NCBI GenBank assembly: GCA_010015675.1
Contig: ML976990.1
Coordinates: forward strand, 926,209-990,208
Direction: 5' to 3'
Length of the DNA: 64,000 nt
Source: Byssothecium circinans
Lineage: Eukaryota > Ascomycota > Dothideomycetes > Pleosporales > Massarinaceae
The translations under genes were made by a program, and so were the position numbers. Below, piece after piece: positions 1 through 12,000 of this stretch (its first letter is position 1; each line of letters opens with the position of its first letter). The notes under the pieces are model-generated. The model was not told where the DNA came from. It worked only from the letters and a program-made list of their open reading frames with translations, and did no database searches.

Positions 1-542
1 TATTTATAGAAATAGTAGCTATAGTAGTATATACTATAAAAATGTTTAAGGTAATAATAGTTAGCTATAGGTTATTAAGATTTACTATTAACGTAAAGCA
101 CCATCGAACCGCGCACACCATCGAACCGCGCAGAAATGCTTGACGGAAAATCAAATATTCAACCCTTCATAACAATTTAAATAATAGCGCTATTAAGCTA
201 AAATTTAAAATACAGCTATATATAATATAGATCTAAAAGGATTATTAAAAAATATTCTAGGATTTCTAATATCTTAGTAAGCTATATAAGTATAGAGAAT
301 AGTAGGGTCGCTTAAGCTTTATACCCTATAACACCTAATAAATAGCCTTAATAAATTATAATAACTTTAGAGCTAGTTTATATATATATAATATACCTAT
401 TAGCACTAAAATTATAGCGTGCAGCCTAGACCTATTGGAGAACTAGCATAGGGAGGGTAGAGATACTAAAAATTAGAAAAATATAATTAAATATTTTACT
501 TACTTAGAAATATTTACTTTTAACCTATAGATATACTTTATA

Positions 543-2402
543 ACGTATTCTACCATTGAACCATCTATACTATTGAACTACTTATGATTCCTTAGCAATA
601 CTAACTTACTCAACTACATCATTATTATCGTCCGTATTACTATCTAAAAATATATACTAAGTACTAGCCTCTAACTTAGAAGAACCCTCTTTATTAGCTT
701 AATAAGTTCTCGCGTTATGCCTAGTCTTACCGCAGTTGCTACAGCGCTAAACACCTAGTTATCATAGTTATCACACCTTACTCTTACCCTCTACCCTCAC
801 CCTTTTATAGTTCTGAACTATTCCTAATAGTTTAGAACTATTCTAGTCTACTATAGGACTATACTCTATAGTACTACCCTTCTAAATATACTTGCACTTA
901 CGTGTTTTACGCTTAGTTATCATCTTAAGTTGCTTTTCAAAGTCTTTAATACGTGACTTTATAAGCGCAGTACTATGCAGCACTAACTTAGCACCTTTGA
1001 TAAGCTACGAAAGCTCACCCTACGCCGTCCATAGTAATCAAGTAATAGAATCACGTATAAACTTTAACTAAGAGCTAAATTTGCGTGTATTACTTAGAGT
1101 CCTTAATAGCTATGGCGTCTCTAGTAGTAGGGGTCCTAGTAGGGTACGTATACGCATATTAAAGTAATTAAGTACTACCTACGCGTTTAGAGGGACTAGC
1201 CCTATTACCTTAAAGGCCTTTTAATAGTTCTGAGCCATAAATACGCTTAAAAACGCGTCTTTAAAGGCTGGTAGGAACGCTTCCTTATTAATATAAAAGA
1301 CGCGCTATTACGCTAAGCCCTAAACAATCTTAGAGTACTTACGCTTAAGCGGCGAGAATAACACCACATTGAGCGGCTAGAGGATGTGTGATAAGTACGG
1401 TAGTATATAGAGCGTAAGGATCTTATTATCTTGATAATAATCCTTGAAATCTTAATTTAGGTGGCTTTCATGGCCATCTAAAATCAGTAACTAATAGACG
1501 CTAATAGTTCTCACCTTTGTATGCACGTTAAAGTGCTTCAACTACGTAAGACTAAGCTTATTAGTTATCTATCTATTCTCTAAGACTAAGAGCTTCTAAT
1601 TGCGTGGTATATTAGCTTCCTAGTACTATAAAGAGATGTAGACGCATCCTTTATATATAATAAATAGTAGGGTGAATATACTATTTAAACATATACTCTA
1701 GATATCTGTTACCTACTCTTTATCACCTAGCTAAACTGTTGTAGGCCTTGCTTGCTTCTCTAAGCTAGTAACTACTTTCATAGAGCTAATAACACCTATC
1801 TAAAAGCTAGTTTTATTAAAGTTATGTATATTATTCTTATGTATGCTATACTTTGCTTTAGTATCCTACATAAGCTTAAACCACGCGCTAACTACTTTAG
1901 GATCTTCCTATTTTGCCCTCTAACGGTCCTTTAAATAGTTCTAAACTATTTATAACTATTCTAAATAGTTTATAAACTATGCTATCTAGTTAATGCCTAC
2001 GTTCTTACTACCCTACTCGCGTAACAGTTTATTCGCTATATCTAATACTTTGCCTAACGTAGGCGCGAATCCTCGCAAATTAAGGTTAAGTATGTATCAG
2101 ATAAGTGTCTCCTACTTAGTTAGGGATAGTTTTAAATAGTTTAGTACTATTTCTAGTTAAAAAGGTATTCCTCTAGCGCGTTTAGTAAGAACACGAGGCT
2201 TAATGTTAAAAGCTGCAGCAGCGCTTTAATAGCTTTTAAATTAGCCTCTATTATATGCGTCAAGGGTAAGCTATAGTCTGCCTTCGTGTTGCAGTCATTC
2301 AGACCTTTGTTATTAAGGTATTTTCGCGTTGAAGATAGAGTTAGTATTGCCAAGGAATCATGAGCGGTTTGATGGTGTGGGCGGTTTGATAGTGGAATAC
2401 GT
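543..2402 (-). mobile_element. Fot1/pogo-type DNA transposon, copy 1
   Basis: The element is 1,860 bp long with inverted ends of about 60 bp (543-603 against 2342-2402), starting ACGTATTC and flanked by TA at 541-542 and 2403-2404. This size and target site fit Fot1/pogo elements of ascomycetes. Both TIRs carry a doubled sub-terminal motif of the ACCATCAAACCGC type, laid out like that of the surrounding element but with a different sequence. It sits inside the 91-3024 element and has a second copy at 20,830-22,685. Confidence 0.9.
712..2353 (-). pseudogene. pogo/Fot1 transposase, RIP-degraded
   Basis: Read on the minus strand this is a DDE-superfamily (pogo) transposase riddled with stop codons. 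The LILDGHESH signature lies at about 1463-1489, followed downstream by a PP-x-LSHILQPL-like stretch. A C-terminal CCHC knuckle of the form CSNCGKTxHNART lies near 712-746, with its last Cys apparently mutated to Tyr. The best-preserved N-terminal open stretch is 2153-2353. It cannot make an active transposase as it stands. Confidence 0.85.
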
Positions 2403-3026
2403 TATATATATATAGAAGCTATATAAATAGTTAGCTACTAGAAAATAGGTTATATAAGCTTTATAATAAGGTAGTGTCTAAATTTTCTAAAAACCTACAC
2501 TTTCTAAGCTAGATCTTTTAGTTTTAGAGGTATTTACTTACTTTAAACTTTATATATAGCTTTATTTAGTATATACTATCCTCCTCCTAAGAAGAAAGTA
2601 GAGATATCTAATATATATAACTTTATTTAGAAGGTTTTATAATTTTTCTTACCCCCTACCTTACACCTACTATTATAGCATTAAACCTAGGCTGCACGCT
2701 ATAATAACTTAATAGCTACTAACTAATATACTAATAAATAAGTCCTAAAAGTTATATAGTATATTACTAACGTTTAGCTATTAATCTATAGGTAAAGGTA
2801 GGTTTTACCTAAGATTTCTTCCTTTCTTAATAACTACTAGATTACGTAAGCTATAGCTATATAAATTTAATAGCTATTAGTTTATATATATATCTATCTA
2901 GGTTTAAAATTTTAAAAGAAAACATTAAGGTTTAGCTTTGTTATTAAGTTAATACTATTTGATGTTCCTTGCCAAGCATTTCTGCGCGCTTCGATGGTGT
3001 GCGCGCTTCGATGGTGCTTTACGTTA

Positions 3027-3761
3027 TTACTAATAGTAAATTTTAATGCTATTAGATCTTTTTTAGATCTAACTAACTAGCGCTTACTACTTAGCTAATA
3101 GAGTTCTTCTATACTATAAAGAATTAGTATAACCTTTTTATTAGTACTATTTAATATAATAACGCCTATAAGCTTATTAGCTATAAGGTTAAATAATTCT
3201 ATACTATAAAAGGTATAACTATTTAAGAGTTACCTCTATATTATTAATTTTAAAATAGTATTACTAAAGCTACTAACTTAATTACTAAAATAAAGGTTTA
3301 AACTTTACTTACTATAGTTAACTTTCTACTCTCTCTTTAGCCTTATACTACTAAGTACTTAATTAATCTACTTAATAATATAGTATCTTCCCTAACTCTA
3401 GGTAAGACTCTAAATAAGGTATAGTTTACTAAAAATTAGTATACCTAATTTTTTACTTAATCTTACCTTTTTTTAAGCCTTTAGTTACACTAGATATGTT
3501 AATATTCTCTCTAAATATAAGGATTATATTACTAGATAGAAATTTAATCCTTAAGTCTATAAGGGCTACTTTATTAGTATAGCTAGTAAATTAATATACT
3601 AGATATACTATTTAGAGAATAATACTATTTATTAATTAGCTTCTATTAAGTTTAACCTATATAATATACACTTTAAGATTAAAGCTAAGGTATCTTTTAA
3701 TAATAATATACCTACTCTTCTATCTTCCTTAAACCTTTATTCTCTAGTCTATAAAGAGACT
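3027..3761 (+). pseudogene. Ty1/Copia pol fragment, integrase side
   Basis: The plus strand contains a degraded frame resembling the integrase C-terminal region of Copia pol. Around 3500-3640 it reads like the conserved YKGYFIGI...YLENNTIY segment, equivalent to the usual KGYLVGY stretch. It breaks at the AATAA target duplication (3762-3766) of the chromovirus and resumes at 18,221. The upstream Copia part is not recognisable in this window. Confidence 0.6.
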
Positions 3762-3766
3762 AATAA

Positions 3767-4247
3767 TATTATAGCTTAGGTATACATACTAAGGTCCTAG
3801 TCTAGGTTAAGGTAGGCTAGTTAGATAAATATATACTCTAACGTAGTAGGCTTTAGTAATTTAAGAGGTAAATATGCAAATAGCTTATTATATCTAAAGA
3901 ATAACTAATTCCATAAAAAACTATAGAATAACTAAGTATTAATCTAGGTAAGAGATAAACTATAGAGAGTTAACTATAAAGAATTAGAATTAGAAAGATA
4001 AAGAAGATCTATCTAGTCTTTATACTACTTATCCTATTCCTTTGCTATATCCTACTTTATATACTCTATTAGAGTATATAGAGCGCTACTACTCTCTTTA
4101 CTAAAAGGAAGCATGTCCTGCTCCATTTACTAAGAGGGAGCAGAGTTATGTAACTGCTAGGCCTGCCCTACCTTGCGTCTTATTATCTAATACTCTCCCT
4201 AAGCGTATTATTCCTATATAGCTGCGTATATTTATTATTCTATAATA
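3767..4247 (-). repeat. 3' LTR of outer chromovirus
   Basis: This 481-bp LTR matches 17,740-18,220 over its full length, differing mainly by transitions. On the minus strand it begins TATTATAG and ends CTATAATA, which suggests a RIP-altered TG...CA terminus. Confidence 0.92.
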
Positions 4248-4464
4248 TTATCCCCTTCTTAAGGATTATTGTCCTAATAACCTAGGAGATCTAATAGCTA
4301 TACCGCATCCTCTTATAACTAGTATATAAGGTTTACGCGTCTCTAGTTATTTATAGTATTATAACCTTCCTAGAGATTTTACTAACCTTTTCCTAACTAT
4401 ACCTAAAGTTACTATTCCTTTATCTATAAAACGCTATTATAATTAAGTTGCAGCTATTCTATCT

Positions 4465-5107
4465 GCTAGTTTTAAGATGCTAACTCTCTATAGTTATTAT
4501 AAGCTAAAGGGTCTTTAATACGTAGTAAAGCTATTAATAGGTTTCTATACTTATTACATCTAAGCAAAAGCTTATTATAACCTAGTATTAATAAACACTA
4601 AGTATTAGAAGTTATAGGTAGAATAGCATTATCTTTACTATAAAGTCCTAGAGCTTTATAAGCGTCTAGCAATTTATAAGTAAGATCTATTTAACCTAGA
4701 AGAGAAAGAGCACTATTAAGTTCTTAAGGATATTACTTTAACTTAGATGTTAGAGTAACTTAAGACTATAGCTAGCTTACAAGAACTAACGCCTTTTATT
4801 TCTCTATCTAGGGGTATAGATACTACTATTCCTCCTTTATTACCTTTACCTAAACTATTGCTAACTAACTTAAGTTAGGCGTAGGTTAAGACTTTCTTAG
4901 ATCTTTTATTTAATCCTTCTCTATCCTTTAATTTTTCTTTTTTCTTAGCGAATATAGATTTTCTACCTTTAGATGCTGTTAGTAGTAATCCTTTACTAAA
5001 TCCTTATAGCCTATAAGATTCTCTATTAGTTCTTAGGTGTTCTAGCTAACTAGCTAGTCCTTTTATTTAACTAAGTACTTCTACTAACGTTTAAATTTCT
5101 ATAGGTC
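4465..5107 (+). pseudogene. Antisense Cys-rich/coiled-coil ORF of outer element
   Basis: A single plus-strand frame can be followed from an ATG near 4473 to the insertion point at 5107, opposite to this element's gag-pol. It is broken only by TAA/TAG codons of the kind RIP makes from Gln or Arg codons. The N-terminal part has paired Tyr residues (YSYYKLKGL, YVV, FYTYY) spaced like Cys pairs mutated from TGT/TGC. It is followed by a Lys/Glu/Leu-rich, coiled-coil-like stretch and a Leu/Pro/Ser-rich tail. It overlaps the 3' end of pol (chromodomain) tail to tail. The inner element has a counterpart in the same position. Function is unknown. Confidence 0.6.
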
Positions 5108-5596
5108 TATTACGACCTATCTTACATAGCATTCATAGTAGCTTACGATGAATTACAGTAACAGTCTTTACAGCGGTGCTAGCTAAGTAAGGCAAGGTCA
5201 TGTGACCTGCTTAGTAATTAGTGAACCTTAGTAGTACTAATCATAATAAGCACTCTACAGTAATTAGTAGTAATTAGTGTTGCTTAGCAACTAAGCACTA
5301 CTAAGCACTCTAGTATATAGATAAGCTTGATTCCTACCTCTATAGAATTCTGTTTAACCTTCTTCTTAGGATTATAATCTATTTAGTATCTTATACTCTA
5401 TGATTATAAGCTTACTTAAGTTTACTAAAGTGTACGTCCTTTAGATGAATATTACTACGTACTGTTAGAGTACTACTATGTATCACGCATTAATATCTCT
5501 TCTAGAGAACTAACTAAGCTCTAGAACCTTAAGCCCCTTTGTACCTTAAAAGCTCTTTAAGCTATCTCTAGTATAAGCCTCCCCTAGACCTTAACA
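5108..5596 (+). repeat. 5' LTR of inner chromovirus
   Basis: This 489-bp LTR starts TATTACGACC (TGTTACGACC in the 3' copy) and ends TTAACA. The first 150 bp differ from the 3' LTR at roughly a dozen places, nearly all transitions. Confidence 0.95.
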
Positions 5597-5616
5597 TTTT
5601 TAATACCCTTAGAAAG

Positions 5617-8600
5617 ATGTCTAAGATACATGATACCTAATCCCATAGCAACGCTAGCAAGGTCGCTAAGCTAGATCTCTACTATAGAGATCGTACTAAA
5701 CTTAAGGGATAGCTCCTATAGATTAACTTATACTTTAAGTTCGCAGCTAGTGCTATTAAGGATGTGGACAAAGCTTCCTTTATTATGACCTACATACGTG
5801 GTGACGCCTAATAATAGATTAACCCTTACCTTATTAAATATCTAGACAAAGACAATGATAATGATAAAGTTATGATACTCTTTAAAGACTATGCTTAGTT
5901 TAAGACCTGTCTCTGATAGGTCTTTAGAGTCTTAAACGAAGAATTAGTTATAGGAAGGGTAGTGCAACGCCTTAAATAATAATGATTAGCTACTAAATAC
6001 GCCGCGGAGTTTCAACACTACGCGATCTAGATAGGCTAGGGGGATAAGGTACTTATAACTATATATAGATAAGGCCTTAAGGATACTATCAAGACTAAGC
6101 TTATAAGATCTAGAGCCACTCTAACTACCTTAGAGGAACTATACTAGGAATCTATTAGAATTAACGCGGAGTTATACGAGTTAGCCTTAGAGTTACGCTA
6201 GGATAGACGCAGCGGACTTAGCATAGGCAAATTAAAGAGTACCTACACTAAGCTAAGGTACTTCCCCATGATGAAGCAAAAAAATTGATACTTAGACCTG
6301 TACAGGTTATAGCTAATGTAACTTAATAACGTTAAAAAAGGGAAAGGGAGGGGCTACTACTATAAGAAAGAAGCTAGGACGTGCTACTTATATAGAAAAA
6401 TAGGCCACATCACCAGAAACTATCGTGCGAAGCTAGGATGAGCTAAGTACATAGTCTAATAATAGTTAAACATAATTATAGCATCCTACGCCTTAGGATA
6501 TCTCCCTAACGTTAAAGAAAATGACGAGTGGGAAGTGATTAATTTAGGTAAAGAAAAAAGAAACGCTATTAAATGGAAACTATAAGAGCTATCTATTAGA
6601 GAAAGGGTTAGTAAGGCCGCTAATTAAATATAGCATAATAAGGAAGTAGGCACTATAGATAACAAAGTCTAGGACTTCCTTAACGAACCTAACTAACCCT
6701 TAAATGTGAAAGAATAATAACTTCAGGACTACCTGCTTAGCAAATGAGCTAAGGACAATAATAGGACATTATAGGCTAATAAGGCACTTTAAATTATTAT
6801 AAGAAAAGAAGAATACCTTAGAAAAGAAAACTAAGATCCCTATAATTCCACATTATATCATGCTAAAATCGCGTAAAGGAACCATCCATAATAGATAGAT
6901 GAAGACCTAATGTAGTATAATAGCAAAGTTATATTAGATAGTAATAGACTAATAGATTAAGGACGTTTAGGATACAATAACTAACACCTAAAACCAAGCG
7001 TAGGACTTAATAATAAGTGCCTATACAAAGATCTGGACCCCAGGCCTAGGAAGCAATGAAAGCTAAGGCATAGGCAAGGAAAAGCTTATAAAAAGCAAGC
7101 TAACTGGGTGGACTAAGAGCTCGCAGAAGGAAGCATCTAACAAGTAACATAGTAGAATAAAATAGCTAGAGAATTGCGGTATGACATAGACTATCAAAAT
7201 AGAAATTATAGAAGACTTAGCTTTACCTAGTATAATAATAATAGTTGTCTCATCTACTATAATATAAAGATAGAAGTAAACTACTTTTTAACTATTAAGA
7301 AGGACTGTAAGTTTAAATAGTACGACTACTATAATGACAAATGCTTAATATACTTATATAATAAACAAGCATGACTATGGTTCCTAGGCAAGGAAGATCC
7401 TACAGAACTAATAACGATGAACATAGTCATTAATAGTATTTATACTTAAGATAAGTAGTAAACGTGCCTACACCCTAGGTGCGAAGGGCACGCTAAAGAA
7501 AAAGAGAAGAATGGATTTAGAGCATCTTTTTTAGACCCTTACCTAACACTGCTAAAGGGCTATATACTTTAGGAGTAGTAGGTAAATGTCTAATCAAGAT
7601 CCTAATCTATCTAGGCGGAAAATAGATGAAGGCATTAGTAGATTCAAGGTTATAAGTAAACTATATCTTAATAAAAAGAGCACTCTTAGCTAGACTAAGA
7701 CTAATAATAAAAGAAAACCCCTACCTACTACTTGTAGCGAATAGACAAGCAATACTAGAGTAATTAATGATAAAAAACGAAACTATAACGCTTATGGAAA
7801 TCTAACGCTATAGTAAATAGATTACCCTAGACTGTCTTAGGATGGCTACCCATGATGTCATATTAGGGATCCCTTAGCTAAAAAAGCATAACCTAGAAAT
7901 TGACTAGAAGAATGATACGATATCATTAGTAAACTGCGCCTGCCAACGCATTTCAAGGCCCGCGCATTAACAGCAAATAATAGCGGATAAGAAGGCAATC
8001 AATAATATTACTTTAATAAAGACGCGTTTAGTAAGAACGGCTAGCTCTACAGACGCTGTCTAGTTAATAGGTTAATAAGTAAGAGTTAAGGAGAAAAAGG
8101 CAACTCTAGATATCCCTAAAGAGTATAAAAGATAGGAGTACCTCCTTTAGGAAGACGTAGGCGCCACGGCGCTACCTAAGCATTAACCCTAGGACTACAA
8201 GATCACGCTATAGGAAGGAAAGTAACTAACTTTTAGACTAATCTATTAACTATTAGAGAAAGAGCTAAAGGCTCTATAAGACTACATTAATAAAAGCATA
8301 GTAAAAAGCTATATTAGAGAGTTAAAGTCACTAGTAGGATACCTAGTCCTCTTCGCCTTAAAGGAGGATAGATTACTACGACCATATATGGATTTTTAGA
8401 AATTAAATAAGATTATAGTTAAAAATTATTACCTATTACCTAATATTAGAGAACTACAGGATTAATTAGCGCGTGCAAGGATATTTATGGCCTTTGACCT
8501 ACGAGACGGATATCACCTCATCCGTATAAAGGAAGGCGAAGAATAGAAGATAGTATTTAAGATATAGTATAGATACTATAAGTATACCATGATGCCCTTT

Positions 8601-10862
8601 AGTCTTACTAACGCCCTAGCAACTTTTTAAGCGTTAATTAACAACGTGTTGTGAACACACCTAGACATCTTTATAATCATATACTTAGATGACATACTTA
8701 TCTATTTAGAGAATGTTAAAGAATATGTAGGACATGTTAAGTAAGTGCTTTCGTGCTTAGATGCTATAAACCTGCGCCTTAAGCTAGAAAAGTGCGAATT
8801 CTATAAGGAGGAACTTAACTTCTTAGGATTCGTAGTTAACACTACAGGGGTTAAGATGAGCCTAAAGAAGATATAGGTAGTACAAGATTAGCTAGTACCA
8901 ATAATAGTTAAAGGAATATAGGAATTCCTTAGATTCTATAATTTTAATAAAAGATTTATTAAGGAATACGCCTTAGTAACACTACCCCTAGTAGGACTTA
9001 CTAGGAAGGACGTACGCTTTACATAGATAAAGAAATAGGAAAAAGCATTTAAGACTTTAAGGGAAAAATGCATAAGTCTACTAGTGCTAGTAGCATTTAG
9101 AAGTGGGGAACTAATAAGGATTAAAATAGATGCATCTAACCTTATACTTAGAGTGGTAGCTAGCTAGATAAGAAATAGCTAATAGCACCCTATCACCTAC
9201 TACTTAAGGAAGTTCTCTAGACTAGAAGAACGTTACGACGTATATAATAAGGAGCTAATAGCTATTATAGATTTATTAAAGTATTAGAGAGTTTACGTAA
9301 AGAGCTACTCTAAACTTACTATCTTTACTAACTATAAGAACCTACTCTACTTCACGATAACTAAACAACTTAATAGAAGACAAGTTAGATGGTCTAAGCT
9401 ACTTAGATAATACAAGTTTAAGATCGTGTATACATCTAGCAAGGATAACGGACGAGCTAATGCCCTTAGTTAACAAAGCAATATTATAGGGATAAAGGAA
9501 ACCATTGAAGCACTAGTGCTACAAGCTAATAAGGACGGATCCTTAGGACTAGCTTAATAGCTTAACGGCATCCTATGAATAAATAATAAAGTACTAGAGG
9601 AGTTATAGGAAGAGATCATATAATAACATTATAACGACCCTATATATGGACACCCTAGCATTTAAAGGACTATTAAACTAATTTAAAGGAACTACGAGTT
9701 TAAAAGTATAAAAGAAAAGGTTACACGTTTTATTAGTAAATGTGCGAACTACTAGAAAAATAAATACAGCACGTACGCATCCTATAGAGAGATGCAACCT
9801 ATTAAGTTACTAAAAATACTATAGGAAGACATCTTTATAGACTTTATAATAGGTCTACCTACGTCTAGAGACCTTACAACTAGAATAACCTATAACGCCA
9901 TCTTAGTAATCATTAATAGATTCATGAAATACATGGAAATAGTACTATTTAAAAACGACTATAACGCGGAGTAACTTAGATACGTAATCCTAGATTAACT
10001 TATTAGATACTATAGCATGCTAAAGTTAATTATTAGTAATAGAGACAAGCTCTTCACATTAAACTACTAGAAGATGCTAATAGCTATAATTAGAATAAAA
10101 CGTAAGCTATCTATAGCATATTATCTACAAACGGATGGACAGACTAAAAGAATAAATTATATAATAAAAATATACCTACGAATCTACAGTAATACCTAGC
10201 AAAACAATTAGGTTTCCCTATTACCTATAGCTTAATTAGCGTATAATAATAAGATATTAGAATCTATAGGATAGACGCTATTCTACGCGAACTATAAGAA
10301 GCGTTTAAATCTCTTTAAACGCACACTACTAGGAGGCAAGGTAGCAGTAGCTTTAATAATAGTAGAGGACTTAAAGAACGTACACTAATAGTTATAAGTT
10401 AGCCTTAAAATAGCACAACGTAAAAGTATTTTATATACTAATACAAAATGAAAAATGGCACCTTAGCTAGAAAGGGGGGATAAAGTATATCTACTTATAA
10501 AAAACCTTTGCACGAAGCGACTAAGTAAGGGACTAGATAACGTTAAGGTTAGACTATTTTTAATATAAGCTAAGATAAGCCCTGTTAACTACTAACTTTA
10601 GTTACCTAAAGAAGCTAAGATATACCTAGTATTTTATATCTCTAGGTTAGAACTAGCAGACCCTAAGACGCTATTACAAAAAACATTCTATTACGAAACT
10701 AAAGAAAATGATGAGTTTAAAGTTAAAAAAGTAGTAAACTACTAAAGGATAAAGGATGGCTAAGAATACCTAGTTAAATAGAGAGGTTACCCTAAAAATA
10801 AAAACACGTAGGAACTAGTAATGAACCTTACAAACTGCCAATAATTACTTGCTAGTTATCGT
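5617..10862 (+). pseudogene. gag-pol of inner chromovirus, RIP-degraded
   Basis: Gag starts at the ATG at 5617 and includes a YIRGDA-type capsid stretch. A CCHC knuckle lies at 6381-6425 (CYLYRKIGHITRNYR; two expected Cys are Tyr). The protease signature LVDSR, from the expected DSG, lies at about 7635-7649. Reverse transcriptase retains YLDD at 8682-8693. RNase H has IKIDAS near 9120, and integrase spans about 9625-10,560. The chromodomain lies at about 10,710-10,840 and contains EYLVK followed by RGYP and NKNT. Stops replace Gln, Trp and Arg codons throughout. Frame relationships between gag and pol were not resolved. Confidence 0.9.
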
Positions 10863-11421
10863 TAATAGCAACGTCCTAGAAATTAGTAGGAAGGCTTTTG
10901 AAAGCATCCTAGGTTTAAGGACCTAGCGAAGGGCCAGTAGGAACCTTATTAGAAGACTTAAGGACTTCGCCTATTTCTATCTTATTAATCTCTTACTCCT
11001 CTATAGTAATCACTTCTTCCACATAATAATCTAGAAGATCCATATATAAGCGTAATCTTTCTTTATAAGCGCGTGTAATACGCAGCTTCTTTAACGCCTT
11101 CTTATAGGCCTTCATCATAACGTCTTACGCAGTATAAGTTTCCTTTAACTTCTTTTGTAGTTCCTCCTTCTATGATAATAACTACTTAAATTCTAACTCT
11201 AATACCCAAACATTATAGCACTAGCCGCGACGTAGGCACTTACTATACTTTCTAGAATAAACGTAAACCTTACACACGCGGCTATGCTTTTTATAAGCTA
11301 AACATTTCTTAACTATAGTCTCTCTAAAGGATTCAATGAATTCGCAGAGGTGGTGGCGATGAATAGTACTAGATAGGATAAGTAGTTTAGGCATAGTTAA
11401 TAAGCAGGCGGCTAATAACAT
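10832..11421 (-). pseudogene. Antisense Cys-rich/coiled-coil ORF of inner element
   Basis: A minus-strand frame runs from 11,421 (first open 66 codons 11,421-11,224) to about 10,832, converging on the chromodomain end of pol. Only RIP-type stops interrupt it. The N-terminal part has Cys residues in HHLCEF, KKCL, SRVCKV and SKCLRRG followed by CYNV, suggesting a small zinc-binding module. A long Lys/Glu/Leu-rich region compatible with a coiled coil follows. It lies between pol and the 3' LTR. Frames with this Cys-plus-coil layout accompany many fungal Gypsy elements as I recall them. No function is assigned. Confidence 0.6.
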
Positions 11422-11507
11422 TTATAACATTAGGGAAGCTTAGTTATAAACTAAACTAGACAGCAGTTACCTAACTCAAGAATAAGTCATAGAAAAAGGG
11501 GGGATAA

Positions 11508-11995
11508 TGTTACGACCTATCTTATATAGCATTCATAGTAGCTTATGATGAACTACAGTAATAGTCTTTATAGCGGTGCTAGCTAAGTAAGGCAAGGTCA
11601 CGTGACCTACTTAGGGATTAGTGAACCTTCGTAGTACTAATCATAGTAAGCACTCTACAGTAATTAGTAGTAATTAGTGTTGCTTAGCAACTAAGCACTA
11701 CTAAGTACTCTAGTATATAGATGAGCTTGATTCCTACCTCTATAGAATTATGTTTAACCTTCTTCTTAGAATTATAATCTATTTAGTATCTTATACTCTA
11801 TGATTATAAGCTTACCTAAGTTTACTAAAGTGTACGCCCTTTAGATAAACATTACTACGTACTATTAGAGTACTACTATATGTCACGCATTAATATCTCT
11901 TCTAGAGAACTAACTAAGCTCTAGAACCTTAAGCCCCCTTGTACCTTAAAAGCTCTTTAAGCCATCTCTAGTATAAGCCCCCCTAGACCTTAAAA
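11508..11995 (+). repeat. 3' LTR of inner chromovirus
   Basis: The LTR starts TGTTACGACC directly after the polypurine tract and ends at the AGGTC target duplication (11,996-12,000). It retains the canonical TG start that the 5' copy has lost. Confidence 0.95.
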
Positions 11996-12000
11996 AGGTC

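Larger units (their letters stand above)
91..3024. mobile_element. TIR DNA element interrupted by a pogo copy
   Basis: The left terminus ACGTAAAGCACCATCGAACC at 91 is mirrored at 3024. The inverted match runs about 52 bp, and TA dinucleotides flank both ends (89-90 and 3025-3026), as expected for Tc1/mariner-type insertion. Each TIR contains two tandem copies of a CACCATCGAACCGCGCA-like motif. Further inside, TTATAGCGTGCAGCCTAG near 414-431 is inverted near 2686-2703, so the arms are long and imperfectly palindromic. Removing the nested element at 543-2402 leaves about 1.07 kb with no recognisable transposase. A non-autonomous or internally deleted element is therefore likely. Confidence 0.85.
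5108..11995 (+). mobile_element. Inner Ty3/Gypsy chromovirus
   Basis: The element is 6,888 bp with LTRs at 5108-5596 and 11,508-11,995 and the perfect 5-bp target duplication AGGTC at 5103-5107 and 11,996-12,000. A polypurine tract (AGAAAAAGGGGGGATAA) directly precedes the 3' LTR. Gag, protease, RT/RNase H, integrase and chromodomain follow in the Ty3/Gypsy order on the plus strand. It inserted into the chromodomain-coding end of the outer chromovirus, so it is the youngest insertion in that stack. It is visibly less degraded than its neighbours. Confidence 0.95.
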
